From positions 1 to 49,866 of the forward strand of contig JAMCTX010000005.1 in the NCBI GenBank assembly GCA_023381255.1: a stretch of 49,866 bases of DNA, in the 5' to 3' direction. This document shows positions 42,018-49,866 of the stretch, in pieces; position 1 is the stretch's first letter; every line of letters starts with the position of its first letter. This stretch comes from Nitrososphaerota archaeon. Lineage in GTDB: Archaea; Thermoproteota; Nitrososphaeria; Conexivisphaerales; UBA164. Made by a program: the position numbers and the translations under genes. Below the pieces are notes generated by a model. That model worked only from the letters and a program-made list of their open reading frames with translations. It had not been told where the DNA came from and made no database searches.

Positions 42018-42533
42018 ATGCGAATCTTGGAAATAAACGGGAAAAAACCCTTTGTGCATCAAAGTTGCTTCATAGCGCCGGACGCCTACCTGATAGGTGA
42101 CATCAGGCTCAGGGAAAACGTCAGTGTGTGGTTCAACACATTGCTGAGGGCCGATACAGATTCTATAGAAATAAACGAATACACGAGCGTGCAGGACGGC
42201 GCAATCATAAAGCCTGATGCATCTGCAGCTGTTATAGGCAAAAGGGTTACCATAGGGAAGGGGTCAATAGTGGAGGGGGCATTTATAGGTGATGATGTAA
42301 TAGTGGGCATAGGTTCCATAATTTTGGAAAATGCAAAGATCGGCAACAACAGCTTTGTAGCTGCCGGTTCAATGCTGCCTCAAAACATGGCAGTGCCTGA
42401 AGGCAGCCTTGTAATTGGTAATCCTGCCAAGGTGGTGGGAAAAATAACGCCCAATCACCAGAAGCAGATTGAAGAGAGCTGGAGAAAATATTTTATAATG
42501 AGAGGCAAATATAAATCAATCATTAGGGAGTAA
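42018..42533 (+). CDS. Gamma-carbonic-anhydrase-like hexapeptide protein lacking metal histidines
   Basis: A 171-residue left-handed beta-helix protein. The frame of the gamma class is kept (NTLLRADTDSIEINEYTSVQDGAIIK), but the three metal histidines of the homologue at 7219-7707 are replaced: AIIKPD, IGKGSIVEG, giving Lys, Lys and Glu. It therefore should not bind zinc in the usual way and may be structural or bind another ligand. ATG 42018 is chosen over an upstream TTG. The GTPase gene follows after one base. Confidence 0.85.
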   Translation: MRILEINGKKPFVHQSCFIAPDAYLIGDIRLRENVSVWFNTLLRADTDSIEINEYTSVQDGAIIKPDASAAVIGKRVTIGKGSIVEGAFIGDDVIVGIGSIILENAKIGNNSFVAAGSMLPQNMAVPEGSLVIGNPAKVVGKITPNHQKQIEESWRKYFIMRGKYKSIIRE

Positions 42534-42534
42534 A

Positions 42535-44103
42535 ATGAAGAGGGAGGACGAAAAAGGCAATGTCGAATATAAGCTATTACTTCAGGAACTGGATGATGAA
42601 AGAAGGGAGCACCTTGTTACGCAGATGGTTTACAGGTTAAATGAGGGCCACGGCGAAGCGTTTTACATATTGGGCTTATCTGATGACGGTGAGCCGATTG
42701 GGCTATCAGACAACGATTTGAAAACATCGCTTGAAAATTTAAAGGTGATAGCCCAAAGGGCAGGCGCTTCGATGCAGATAATAAGGACGGTTCTTGGAGA
42801 AAAGGGAGCCATTGCCGAGGTCTACCTCAGGAAATCCAAGAATTGGATGCCTCTTGAGGTGTCCATAGCACTTATGGGCAATGTTGATGCTGGCAAAAGC
42901 ACTCTTAAGGGCGTTCTTACATCAGGAAGCCTTGATAACGGCAACGGCGCCGCCATGTCACTGGTGGCAAGGTACATACATGAAATAAAGGACCGAAGAA
43001 CTTCCTCTGTTACGGTGCACATACTGGGGTTCAACAACGAAGGAAAATCAGTTAATGATATGCTGCAAGTTTACAATGAATCAGAGATATACCTTAGAAG
43101 CAGCAAAATAATTCATTTGATAGATTTGGCAGGCCACGAGCGTTACTTTAAAACAACGCTCAGGGGGATAATGGGCAACCTTCCTGATTATGTAATGCTG
43201 GTGGTTTCCCTGAGCGCCGGTCCAATAGGGACTTTCAAGGAACATCTTGGTATAGCCCTTGCGCTAAAAATACCAATAATAATTATATTTACAAAATCTG
43301 ACCTCGCCCCGCCCCCGGTATCTGAAATGAACATACAGGAAGTAATCAAGCTGCTTAAAATGCCGGGCGTGGATAAGATACCGGTTTTTGTAAAGGATGC
43401 GGCAGACATATCGATAGTTTCCAAAAACATATCAAATGGCAGGATAGTCCCGATGTTCATATTGTCAAACAGGACTGGCAACGGGCTTGACACACTCAAA
43501 AGTTTCATTAACTTCCTCCCGAAAAGAGTTAACTGGGAAGAGAACATAAACGGCAAGTTCAAGATGTATATAGACGACATATTTGAGGTGATGGGAGTAG
43601 GAACTGTTGTAAGCGGCCTTATTGAGTCGGGAACAGTTGCCGAAAATTCCGAGTTGATTGTAGGGCCTTTTTATGACGGCGAATTCAGGAAGGTGAGGGT
43701 CCAGTCAATACAAAAAAACAGGGTTGCAGTTAATTCAGCTTTTGCAGGGCAATATGTTACACTGGCAATTTCCAAGGGGAGAATGGATAAACTGACCCGT
43801 GGAATGGTTTTGCTTGCTGCCCAAGAACAAGCCCATGCAGTAAAGCAATTTGATGCGGACGTAAGGATACTTCATCATCCTACCCTGATAAAGGCGGGAT
43901 ACGAACCGGTGATACAATTTAAGACGGTGAAGGAAGTTGCCAAGATCATCAAGACTGAGCCAGAGTATTTAAGAAGCGGAGACTTTGGCAGGGTCACCTT
44001 CCAGTTCAAGTACAGGCCCGCCATGATAGAGCAGGGTGACATGTTCATTTTCAGGGAAGGCAAAGCCAGAGGGGTGGGTTATGTGGCATCGCTCAGGCGC
44101 TAG
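42535..44103 (+). CDS. GTPBP1-like translational GTPase
   Basis: A 522-residue GTPase in the EF-1A family, close to eukaryotic GTPBP1/GTPBP2 and their archaeal homologues. Motifs: GNVDAGKST (P loop, about residue 117), DLAGHERY (G3) and FTKSDL (G4), followed by EF-Tu-like domains 2 and 3. An N-terminal 110-residue domain with EYKLLLQELDDERREHLVTQMVYRLNEG is the GTPBP1 extension. In eukaryotes GTPBP1 helps mRNA decay and ribosome rescue; the archaeal role is unknown. It is coupled to the hexapeptide gene. Confidence 0.88.
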   Translation: MKREDEKGNVEYKLLLQELDDERREHLVTQMVYRLNEGHGEAFYILGLSDDGEPIGLSDNDLKTSLENLKVIAQRAGASMQIIRTVLGEKGAIAEVYLRKSKNWMPLEVSIALMGNVDAGKSTLKGVLTSGSLDNGNGAAMSLVARYIHEIKDRRTSSVTVHILGFNNEGKSVNDMLQVYNESEIYLRSSKIIHLIDLAGHERYFKTTLRGIMGNLPDYVMLVVSLSAGPIGTFKEHLGIALALKIPIIIIFTKSDLAPPPVSEMNIQEVIKLLKMPGVDKIPVFVKDAADISIVSKNISNGRIVPMFILSNRTGNGLDTLKSFINFLPKRVNWEENINGKFKMYIDDIFEVMGVGTVVSGLIESGTVAENSELIVGPFYDGEFRKVRVQSIQKNRVAVNSAFAGQYVTLAISKGRMDKLTRGMVLLAAQEQAHAVKQFDADVRILHHPTLIKAGYEPVIQFKTVKEVAKIIKTEPEYLRSGDFGRVTFQFKYRPAMIEQGDMFIFREGKARGVGYVASLRR

Positions 44104-45111
44104 CTAGAATTTTAGCAATATCTTCCCAAAGTGGGTTCTATTTTCCATCTTTTCCTGAGCTCTCGCAACTTCTTCAAACGGAAACAAACTGTCTATAACT
44201 GGCTTGATTGCACCAGATGATACAGCCCTTACTAGGTCAAAAAGGTCATTTCTTGTTCCCAAATATGCACCAATGACATCTATATTGTTTGAATATATAT
44301 CTCGAAGACCGAAATTAAATTCGGAACCAGTTGTCATGGCTATGCTCACGAGTTTCCCCCCTCTTTTTAATGTCCTTATACCCATGGGAACCGTTAATGC
44401 GCCAAGCGTGTCAAATGCTATGTCAATTCCCCCACTTGAATTTAGCACATTTTCCGGCAGCTTTTCATTTATTTCAAAAACGCCTTCTGCCCCCAGTTTG
44501 ATAAGCCTTTCTGATTTCCACTGCTGTGATGTGGTAGTAAAAACTCTGGCCCCGAAAGCCTTTGCTATCTGTAGGGCAGCCACACCGGCGCCTCCTGAAC
44601 CGCCCAGTATGAGCACATTGATGCCGGGCCTGAGCCCTGCCCTGCTAACCAGCCCGTGCCAGGCCGTTGTATAAGCAACGGGGAGCGCCGCTGCTGTTTC
44701 CAGCGAAACATTTTCCGGCAGCTTTATAACATTCTTTTCCGGAACACTGACCTTTTGCGCAAAAAACCCCGGCACGTGGTCCCCGTAAAGTTCCCTTGTT
44801 AGGCAGCTGTTTTCATTTGCGGATAAGCACCTTTCACATTTTCCGCAGAATTTTATCGGATAAAGCAGCACCCTGTCGCCCTTTTTGAAGGTGCTCGATG
44901 TTCCGGCGTCGTCTATTGTGCCGGATAGGTCAGACCCGAACCTTCTCGGAAACTTGTGCCACGGATAATCCATCCTGCCCCAGATATCCACATGATTAAC
45001 GGAGCCAAACTCGGCCTTTACCATTACTTCCCCGGCATTTAGTTTGGTTTCCATTGCTTCCTTTATCTTTATTACTCCAGAGTTGCCCGGCCTTTCATAT
45101 ACCGCCTCCAT
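44104..45111 (-). CDS. Quinone-oxidoreductase-like MDR protein without catalytic zinc
   Basis: A protein of about 335 residues in the medium-chain dehydrogenase family. The structural zinc cysteines are present (CGKCERCLSANENSC), and GGSGGAGVAALQIAKAFGARV is the NAD(P)-binding turn. The catalytic-zinc residues of alcohol dehydrogenases are missing: GVCHTD is GSVNHVDIWGR and GHE is GSD. It is therefore more likely a quinone or enoyl reductase. ATG 45111 is chosen, since the upstream TTG would lie too close to the TATA box. It is divergent from the aminotransferase. Confidence 0.82.
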   Translation of the reverse strand: MEAVYERPGNSGVIKIKEAMETKLNAGEVMVKAEFGSVNHVDIWGRMDYPWHKFPRRFGSDLSGTIDDAGTSSTFKKGDRVLLYPIKFCGKCERCLSANENSCLTRELYGDHVPGFFAQKVSVPEKNVIKLPENVSLETAAALPVAYTTAWHGLVSRAGLRPGINVLILGGSGGAGVAALQIAKAFGARVFTTTSQQWKSERLIKLGAEGVFEINEKLPENVLNSSGGIDIAFDTLGALTVPMGIRTLKRGGKLVSIAMTTGSEFNFGLRDIYSNNIDVIGAYLGTRNDLFDLVRAVSSGAIKPVIDSLFPFEEVARAQEKMENRTHFGKILLKF

Positions 45112-45156
45112 CAATTTTTTATCACTGGCATTATGCAGCAAGCCCCAGCCTAAAAA

Positions 45157-45165
45157 GTTTTTAAA
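45157..45165. promoter_or_regulatory. Shared divergent promoter region
   Basis: TTTTTAAAC lies about 29 nt before ATG 45190 (leaderless aminotransferase). The adjacent CTTTTTAGG on the minus strand may serve the MDR gene. Confidence 0.45.
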
Positions 45166-45189
45166 CGAGCGCCATAAAGCATAGTAAAA

Positions 45190-46329
45190 ATGGAATTTAA
45201 CCCCCCTGAAAGGTTGTTTGAGCTTGAAGAATCGGCAACGCTAAAAGCATCTGAAAAGGCAAATGCTATGATAGCAAGCGGAATCAAGGTGTACAAGCTG
45301 GATGTTGGGGAACCTGACTTTAAGACCCCAAAAAAGATAATTGAAGCAGCATATTCCGCTATGAACAACGGGATGACGCATTATGCGCCATCGCTTGGCG
45401 TTGCGCAGTTCAGGCAGGCAATTTCTTCAAAGTACAGTGTGAAGCCAGAAAATGTGATTGCTACGCCTGGTTCAAAGCAGGGAATATATTATGCGCTGTT
45501 TTCCATTTTGAATCCTGGCGACGAAGTTATAATAATCAACCCAGCGTGGCCAAGCTACAAGCAGATAGTGAAGCTGGTGGGCGGAGTGCCAAGGGAAGTT
45601 AATGCGAACGAGCAATTTATTCCAGATATAGATGAGGTGGAGAGCGCGGTGGGAAATAAGACAAAGGCAATACTGGTAAATTCACCGAACAATCCTACCG
45701 GCGCGGTATATTCAAAGTCTACAATCAGGGGTATAGCCGAAATAGCGCACGACCATAACCTATGGGTAATAAGCGATGAAATATATGACAGGATGGTTTA
45801 TGATACAGAATACGTGTCGTTTCTTAACGTAATGGGCATAGAAGATGGGCTTATACTTTTGAACGGTTTCAGCAAGGCATACGCCATGACCGGCTGGAGA
45901 TTGGGTTATACAATTGGGACAAAGGAAGTTGTAAAGCAGATGGCAAAAATTCAGGGCCATACTGCAACCTCTCCGGTGACATTTGCGCAGATAGCTGCGA
46001 TAACAGCCATAAATGAATGCGAAGATGATGTCAAAGCCATGGTAAGCGAATTTGGCAGAAGAAGGGCCAAGGTTATTTCCATGCTCAACCAAAAGGGGCT
46101 CAAGTTCACGGTTCCTTCTGGCGCATTCTACTTTTTCATAGACCTTGGCAGGTACATTGGCAAGGGGGTTGATCCAGCCTCTTATCTCCTTGAAAATGCG
46201 CATGTAAGCACAACTTCTGGGGCCGCATTTGGGGACAAATATCCAGCATTTGTCAGGATATCGTACGCGACTTCCAATGAAACTATAGAGAATGGCTTTG
46301 GCAAGATATTTGAGACGTTGAAGGTTTGA
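45190..46329 (+). CDS. Aspartate/aromatic aminotransferase (class I)
   Basis: A 379-residue fold-type I PLP enzyme of the AspC/AlaA family. Motifs: LDVGEPDFKTP, NSPNNPTGAVYS, ISDEIYDRMVYD and the PLP lysine in GFSKAYAMTGWRLGY. It could act on aspartate, alanine or aromatic amino acids. The TATA box lies 29 nt before the ATG. Confidence 0.93.
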   Translation: MEFNPPERLFELEESATLKASEKANAMIASGIKVYKLDVGEPDFKTPKKIIEAAYSAMNNGMTHYAPSLGVAQFRQAISSKYSVKPENVIATPGSKQGIYYALFSILNPGDEVIIINPAWPSYKQIVKLVGGVPREVNANEQFIPDIDEVESAVGNKTKAILVNSPNNPTGAVYSKSTIRGIAEIAHDHNLWVISDEIYDRMVYDTEYVSFLNVMGIEDGLILLNGFSKAYAMTGWRLGYTIGTKEVVKQMAKIQGHTATSPVTFAQIAAITAINECEDDVKAMVSEFGRRRAKVISMLNQKGLKFTVPSGAFYFFIDLGRYIGKGVDPASYLLENAHVSTTSGAAFGDKYPAFVRISYATSNETIENGFGKIFETLKV

Positions 46330-46352
46330 GTGCAGGAAACTCCTTAAATTTT

Positions 46353-46868
46353 ATGGCGACAACATACAGGAACCTGGAGGATGAACTTGAGCGCGAGCTA
46401 GAATTTCTATTGCCGGAGTTTTTGCCAATAACCTATTTGGACGTGAGGGTTACTGGCATTGTTGCGGGAAAGCTTTCAGGAGACCCGCTCAGTGCTTCAA
46501 AAACCCTGTGGAACATCGCTTACCATGAACCGTGGAGGGTTAAGCGGGTGCTCCGGTACATACCCATAAAATACGGCTGCCAATCAACAATTGACAAGAT
46601 AGCCTTTACCGCAAGCAAGCTAGCGCCAGAGATCCCCGTTGGGTCAACCTATAAAATAGAAGCAGAGCTCAGGGGCACAAAGCTCGCATGGGGGGAAGTG
46701 ATAAATGCGGTGGCTCAGAGGATGACTGGATTAAAGGCAAAAATGAAGAATCCGGACTACTATGTTCAGGTTCAGGTTCTTGGTGATGTGTGTGGCATTT
46801 CCGCGCTGAAGGAGGGGGATGTTTTCAGGGCGCTGCAGGCAAAGCTGGCTGGCAGCGAATTTCCGTGA
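46353..46868 (+). CDS. THUMP-domain RNA-binding protein
   Basis: A 171-residue protein like archaeal COG1818 and yeast Tan1, the tRNA-binding partner of an acetyltransferase. The THUMP core appears as KYGCQSTIDKIAFTASKLAPEIPVGSTYKIEAELRG and YYVQVQVLGDVCGISAL. ATG 46353 is preferred; an in-frame TTG at 46326 overlaps the aminotransferase stop. The next gene is PolB, 52 nt later. Confidence 0.82.
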   Translation: MATTYRNLEDELERELEFLLPEFLPITYLDVRVTGIVAGKLSGDPLSASKTLWNIAYHEPWRVKRVLRYIPIKYGCQSTIDKIAFTASKLAPEIPVGSTYKIEAELRGTKLAWGEVINAVAQRMTGLKAKMKNPDYYVQVQVLGDVCGISALKEGDVFRALQAKLAGSEFP

Positions 46869-46920
46869 ATAAGCGTGACACAAAGGTTAATTACGATGCC
46901 ATCTGATAAATTGCAGAACT

Positions 46921-49461
46921 ATGTCTGTATCTGAACTATCGGTGTATTTGGACGAAGCTGTAAAGGACGTTAACAGGTTAGAAAACGGATTTTTACTGGG
47001 CGCAGGCTATAACGGAGAGAAAAGGATAGCTTATTTGAAGCTGCTGGACCCTTCGGGTCAGAAGGTATACTATTATTATGACAAAACGGGTCATAAGCCA
47101 TACTGCTACAGCAGAAAAACCCCTGACGAGCTTTCAGACTTGTTAAAACGCAGCGATGTAATAAAGATCGAACAGGTTAACAAGTGGGACCCATTGACTG
47201 ATAAAACAGTTGCGGTTTCCAGAATAATTGCCGCTGACCCCCTTGCTATTGGTGGTCATCCGGGCGAAAAGAGCATAAGAAATGTTGAGGAATGCTATGA
47301 AGCTGACATAAAGTATTATGAAAATTATATATACGATAACGAGTTGATACCGGGCACCTACATGAAGGTAGACGGCAGCGCCATGTCAAGCGTGAGCAAC
47401 TACCTTTCAGAAGAGATGCAGGGCGCGCTTCAGGAGGCGCTGGCAAGTTCAGACGATTTCCTTAAGAAGTACATATATGAATTTGCGGGGCTGCTGTCCC
47501 AGCCAATACCGTTCATTAAAAGGGCTGCAATTGATATAGAAGTCCTCACCGAGATGGAAAACAGGCTGCCTGATGCCGAAACTGCACCCCAGCCGATTAT
47601 CAGCATTTCGCTTGTAGGCAATGACGGCCAGGCCGAAGTTTTTGTGTTAAACAGGGCAGACGTCCAGAGGGGGGATGAAAATAAATTTCCGCAGGGCGTT
47701 AAATTCAGGGTTTATGACGACGAAAAACAGTTGCTCATAGAATTCTTTAAGGACATACTGCAATACCCTGTAATACTCACCTTTAATGGCGATTCGTTTG
47801 ATCTGCCATACATTTATCACCGGGCCGTCTCTCTTAACGTGCCAAAGGAGGCAATACCCATAATTTTGCAAAGGGAAATGGCAACCTTTGTTAACGGAAT
47901 ACACATAGACCTATATAAAACGTTTAACAACCGGTCCATACAGGGATATGCATTTAGCAACAAGTATTCTGAGCACACGCTAAATGCTGTAAGCGAAGCC
48001 TTGTTGGGGGAGGAAAAGGTGGCCCTTGATGACGCTATCAACGATCTTTCGATGATAAATCTGGCATATTACAATTACGTGGATTCAAAGCTTACGCTGA
48101 GCCTGACAACTTTTGACAGCGACCTCCTGGTCCGGCTGATTGTGGTTCTGTCAAGGGTAGCCAGAATGAACATTGAGGATACATCAAGATTGAGCGTATC
48201 CAACTGGATACGAAGCATGCTTATCTATGAACACAGAAGAAGAAACGCCCTTGTCCCCAGAAAGGAAGAAATTGAGGCCAAGGGAAGCGAAGCAGTATCC
48301 CGGGCAATAATAAAGGGCAAAAAGTACCTTGGGGGATTTGTAATTGAACCCACGCCGGGGATTCACTTTAAGGTGATAGTTCTTGACTTTGCTTCACTGT
48401 ATCCAAGCATTATAAAGGTTTACAACTTGAGCTATGAGACCGTCAAGTGTCCGCATGAAGAATGCAAAACAAACATCTTGCCGAACACTTCATACTGGGT
48501 TTGCAGGAAAAACAGGGGCATGACTTCGCTGCTAATAGGTGCGCTGAGAGATATCAGGGTCAATTATTTCAAACGCCTTTCAAAGAGGTCAAAGACAAAG
48601 GATGAAAAGGAGTTCTATAATGTCATTTCCCAGGCACTGAAAGTTGTTTTAAACGCATCATACGGCGTAATGGGCTTTGAAAATTTTCCGTTTTACTGCC
48701 TTCCAGTGGCGGAATCCACGACAGCGCTGGGTCGTTATTCTATTCAACAGACAATTGATAAGACAAAGAGCCTTGGAATACCAGTAGTTTACGGCGACAC
48801 CGATAGCCTTTTCCTGAAAAGCCCAACTGAGGCGCAGGTAACGGAGATAGTTAACTGGGCAAAGGATTCCTTGGGGATTGACCTCGAGGTCGATAAACGG
48901 TACAGGTACGTAGCATTTAGCCAGAGAAAAAAGAATTACATAGGGGTTTATGAAGACGGATCAGTTGAAATAAAGGGGCTGTCCGGCAAAAAGAGCCACA
49001 CGCCTGGCTTTATTAAAAAGGTATTTTACGACGTCATCCAGATACTGAGCCAGGTAAAGACCCAGTCAGATTTTGAAGTAGCAAAAGAAGAAATCAGAAA
49101 GAAGATCAGGCAGGCTTACCTGGATTTGAAAAACAGGAACGTGCCGTTGGAGGATTTGGCATTTAGGGTAATGATGAACAAGTCACTGAACGATTATACC
49201 GATACCACTCCCCAACACGTAAAGGCGGCACAACTCCTTTCCAGGAAGAGGGAAATAAAGGCCGGCGACATAATCGAGTACGTAAAGACAGTTGGTAAGG
49301 ACGGCGTAAAGCCCGTGGAAATGGCAAAAAAGGAAGAAATAGACGTAAATAAATACGTTGAATTCATGGACAGCACATTTGAACAGCTGCTTGATGCGCT
49401 GGGCTTTAGCTTTGAAGAGATCATAGGAGCTTCAAGAATAGAGGACTTCTTTGGGTTTTGA
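46921..49461 (+). CDS. polB: Family B DNA polymerase
   Basis: An 846-residue replicative polymerase with proofreading. Exonuclease motifs: AAIDIEVL (Exo I), ILTFNGDSFDLPYIYH (Exo II) and YYNYVDSKLTL (Exo III). Polymerase motifs: VLDFASLYPSIIKVYN (A), LKVVLNASYGVMGF (B) and VYGDTDSLFL (C). A cysteine pair in CPHEEC with a later WVC may form the disulfide or metal knob known in archaeal PolB. The RNase HI start overlaps its stop, so both are translated together. PCNA is encoded at the other end of the window. Confidence 0.97.
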   Translation: MSVSELSVYLDEAVKDVNRLENGFLLGAGYNGEKRIAYLKLLDPSGQKVYYYYDKTGHKPYCYSRKTPDELSDLLKRSDVIKIEQVNKWDPLTDKTVAVSRIIAADPLAIGGHPGEKSIRNVEECYEADIKYYENYIYDNELIPGTYMKVDGSAMSSVSNYLSEEMQGALQEALASSDDFLKKYIYEFAGLLSQPIPFIKRAAIDIEVLTEMENRLPDAETAPQPIISISLVGNDGQAEVFVLNRADVQRGDENKFPQGVKFRVYDDEKQLLIEFFKDILQYPVILTFNGDSFDLPYIYHRAVSLNVPKEAIPIILQREMATFVNGIHIDLYKTFNNRSIQGYAFSNKYSEHTLNAVSEALLGEEKVALDDAINDLSMINLAYYNYVDSKLTLSLTTFDSDLLVRLIVVLSRVARMNIEDTSRLSVSNWIRSMLIYEHRRRNALVPRKEEIEAKGSEAVSRAIIKGKKYLGGFVIEPTPGIHFKVIVLDFASLYPSIIKVYNLSYETVKCPHEECKTNILPNTSYWVCRKNRGMTSLLIGALRDIRVNYFKRLSKRSKTKDEKEFYNVISQALKVVLNASYGVMGFENFPFYCLPVAESTTALGRYSIQQTIDKTKSLGIPVVYGDTDSLFLKSPTEAQVTEIVNWAKDSLGIDLEVDKRYRYVAFSQRKKNYIGVYEDGSVEIKGLSGKKSHTPGFIKKVFYDVIQILSQVKTQSDFEVAKEEIRKKIRQAYLDLKNRNVPLEDLAFRVMMNKSLNDYTDTTPQHVKAAQLLSRKREIKAGDIIEYVKTVGKDGVKPVEMAKKEEIDVNKYVEFMDSTFEQLLDALGFSFEEIIGASRIEDFFGF

Positions 49462-49866
49462 TTTACATATATTTTGACGGGCTTACCGAGCCGGTAAATC
49501 CGCGAGGGATTTCAACATATGGATATGTAATTTATAAAAATAATTTAACAGTGATCAAAGAGGGCTACGGCCTTGCTGCTGAGCCTTGGAGCCCGAACGC
49601 CACAAACAACGTTTCAGAATATACAGGGTTGATGTGCGCTCTCATATCTGCAATTGATCTGGGGGTTAAATCTGCCACGGTTAGGGGTGATTCAAAGCTG
49701 GTTATCAGCCAGATGAATGGAGCGTATAAGGTAAAATCAACAAGGCTGATTCCTATATATAAAAAAGTGTATGAACTTTCCCTTAAATTGGGGTCCATAA
49801 AGTTTGAGTGGGTCCCTAGGGAACTCAATAAAAGGGCTGACAAGCTCTCGAGGATTGCCTATAAAG
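49458..49866 (+). CDS. RNase HI, N-terminal part (cut by window edge)
   Basis: The first 136 codons of an RNase HI-like protein. The DEDD active site can be read: IYFDGL (first aspartate), NNVSEYTGL (glutamate), RGDSKLVI (aspartate) and NKRADKLSR (last aspartate). It degrades RNA in RNA-DNA hybrids, for example removing primers. It starts at a TTG that overlaps the polB stop by four bases, indicating coupled translation. The gene continues beyond the window. Confidence 0.88.
   Translation, partial: MIYIYFDGLTEPVNPRGISTYGYVIYKNNLTVIKEGYGLAAEPWSPNATNNVSEYTGLMCALISAIDLGVKSATVRGDSKLVISQMNGAYKVKSTRLIPIYKKVYELSLKLGSIKFEWVPRELNKRADKLSRIAYK

Noticed and set aside
44104-45111. Zinc alcohol dehydrogenase
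   Set aside because: Structural zinc cysteines are present but catalytic zinc ligands are absent.

Overview
The window is archaeal chromosome. It carries PCNA, a family B DNA polymerase, ribosomal proteins L7Ae, S28e, L24e and S25e, aIF5A, Trm1, Gar1, a KEOPS Pcc1 subunit, archease, HerA-NurA and the archaeal cobalamin enzymes CobY and CbiZ. Many first genes of transcription units have a TATA-like box about 26-30 nt before the start codon (leaderless transcripts), while genes inside operons use GGTGA or GGAGG ribosome sites and often GTG or TTG starts. Together with moderate GC, this suggests a Thermoplasmata (Thermoplasmatales-like) archaeon. The species cannot be named from the window alone.

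Layout. 1-1917: the end of a molybdenum hydroxylase operon (large subunit truncated by the window edge, then FAD and 2Fe-2S subunits). 1989-5459: PCNA with a small membrane protein, then L7Ae-S28e-L24e-ndk followed by a HAD phosphatase. 5575-7200: NCS1 permease. 7219-9584: gamma-carbonic-anhydrase-like protein and a large HTH/ATP-cone/NrdD-like fusion. 9659-13553: Nudix hydrolase, then hsp20-cobS-cobY-cbiB-cobD on the minus strand (cobamide nucleotide-loop assembly). 13695-15759: class III dioxygenase-like protein and proA. 16117-18859: glmS and an ECF transporter T component. 19223-24914: small helical protein, archease, tRNA-Ala, aIF5A, M24 peptidase, aldehyde dehydrogenase, cbiZ and trm1. 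25130-26830: a tnpB-only IS605-type insertion with a probable guide RNA at its 3' end. 26926-30400: stand-alone AAA_assoc_C protein, a small winged-helix-like protein surrounded by three similar operator-like sites, then nurA-herA. 30403-33267: gar1-ksgA-mtq2-pcc1-serS operon. 33393-39583: ion transporter, SPOUT methyltransferase, divergent Pus10 homologue, antiporter, amino acid permease and S25e. 39786-49866: ALR-fold decarboxylase, an unrecognised protein, second hexapeptide protein (metal ligands lost), GTPBP1-like GTPase, quinone-oxidoreductase-like MDR, aminotransferase, THUMP protein, PolB and the start of an RNase HI.

Themes. Cobinamide salvage: CbiZ trims incoming corrinoids to cobyric acid, and CobD, CbiB, CobY and CobS rebuild the nucleotide loop. 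Information processing dominates the rest: replication clamp and polymerase, RNase H, end resection, tRNA and rRNA modification. The most interesting stretches are the HTH/ATP-cone/NrdD-like fusion (7713-9584), the triple operator around 27472-27864 next to nurA-herA, and the tnpB gene whose 3' end looks like structured RNA.
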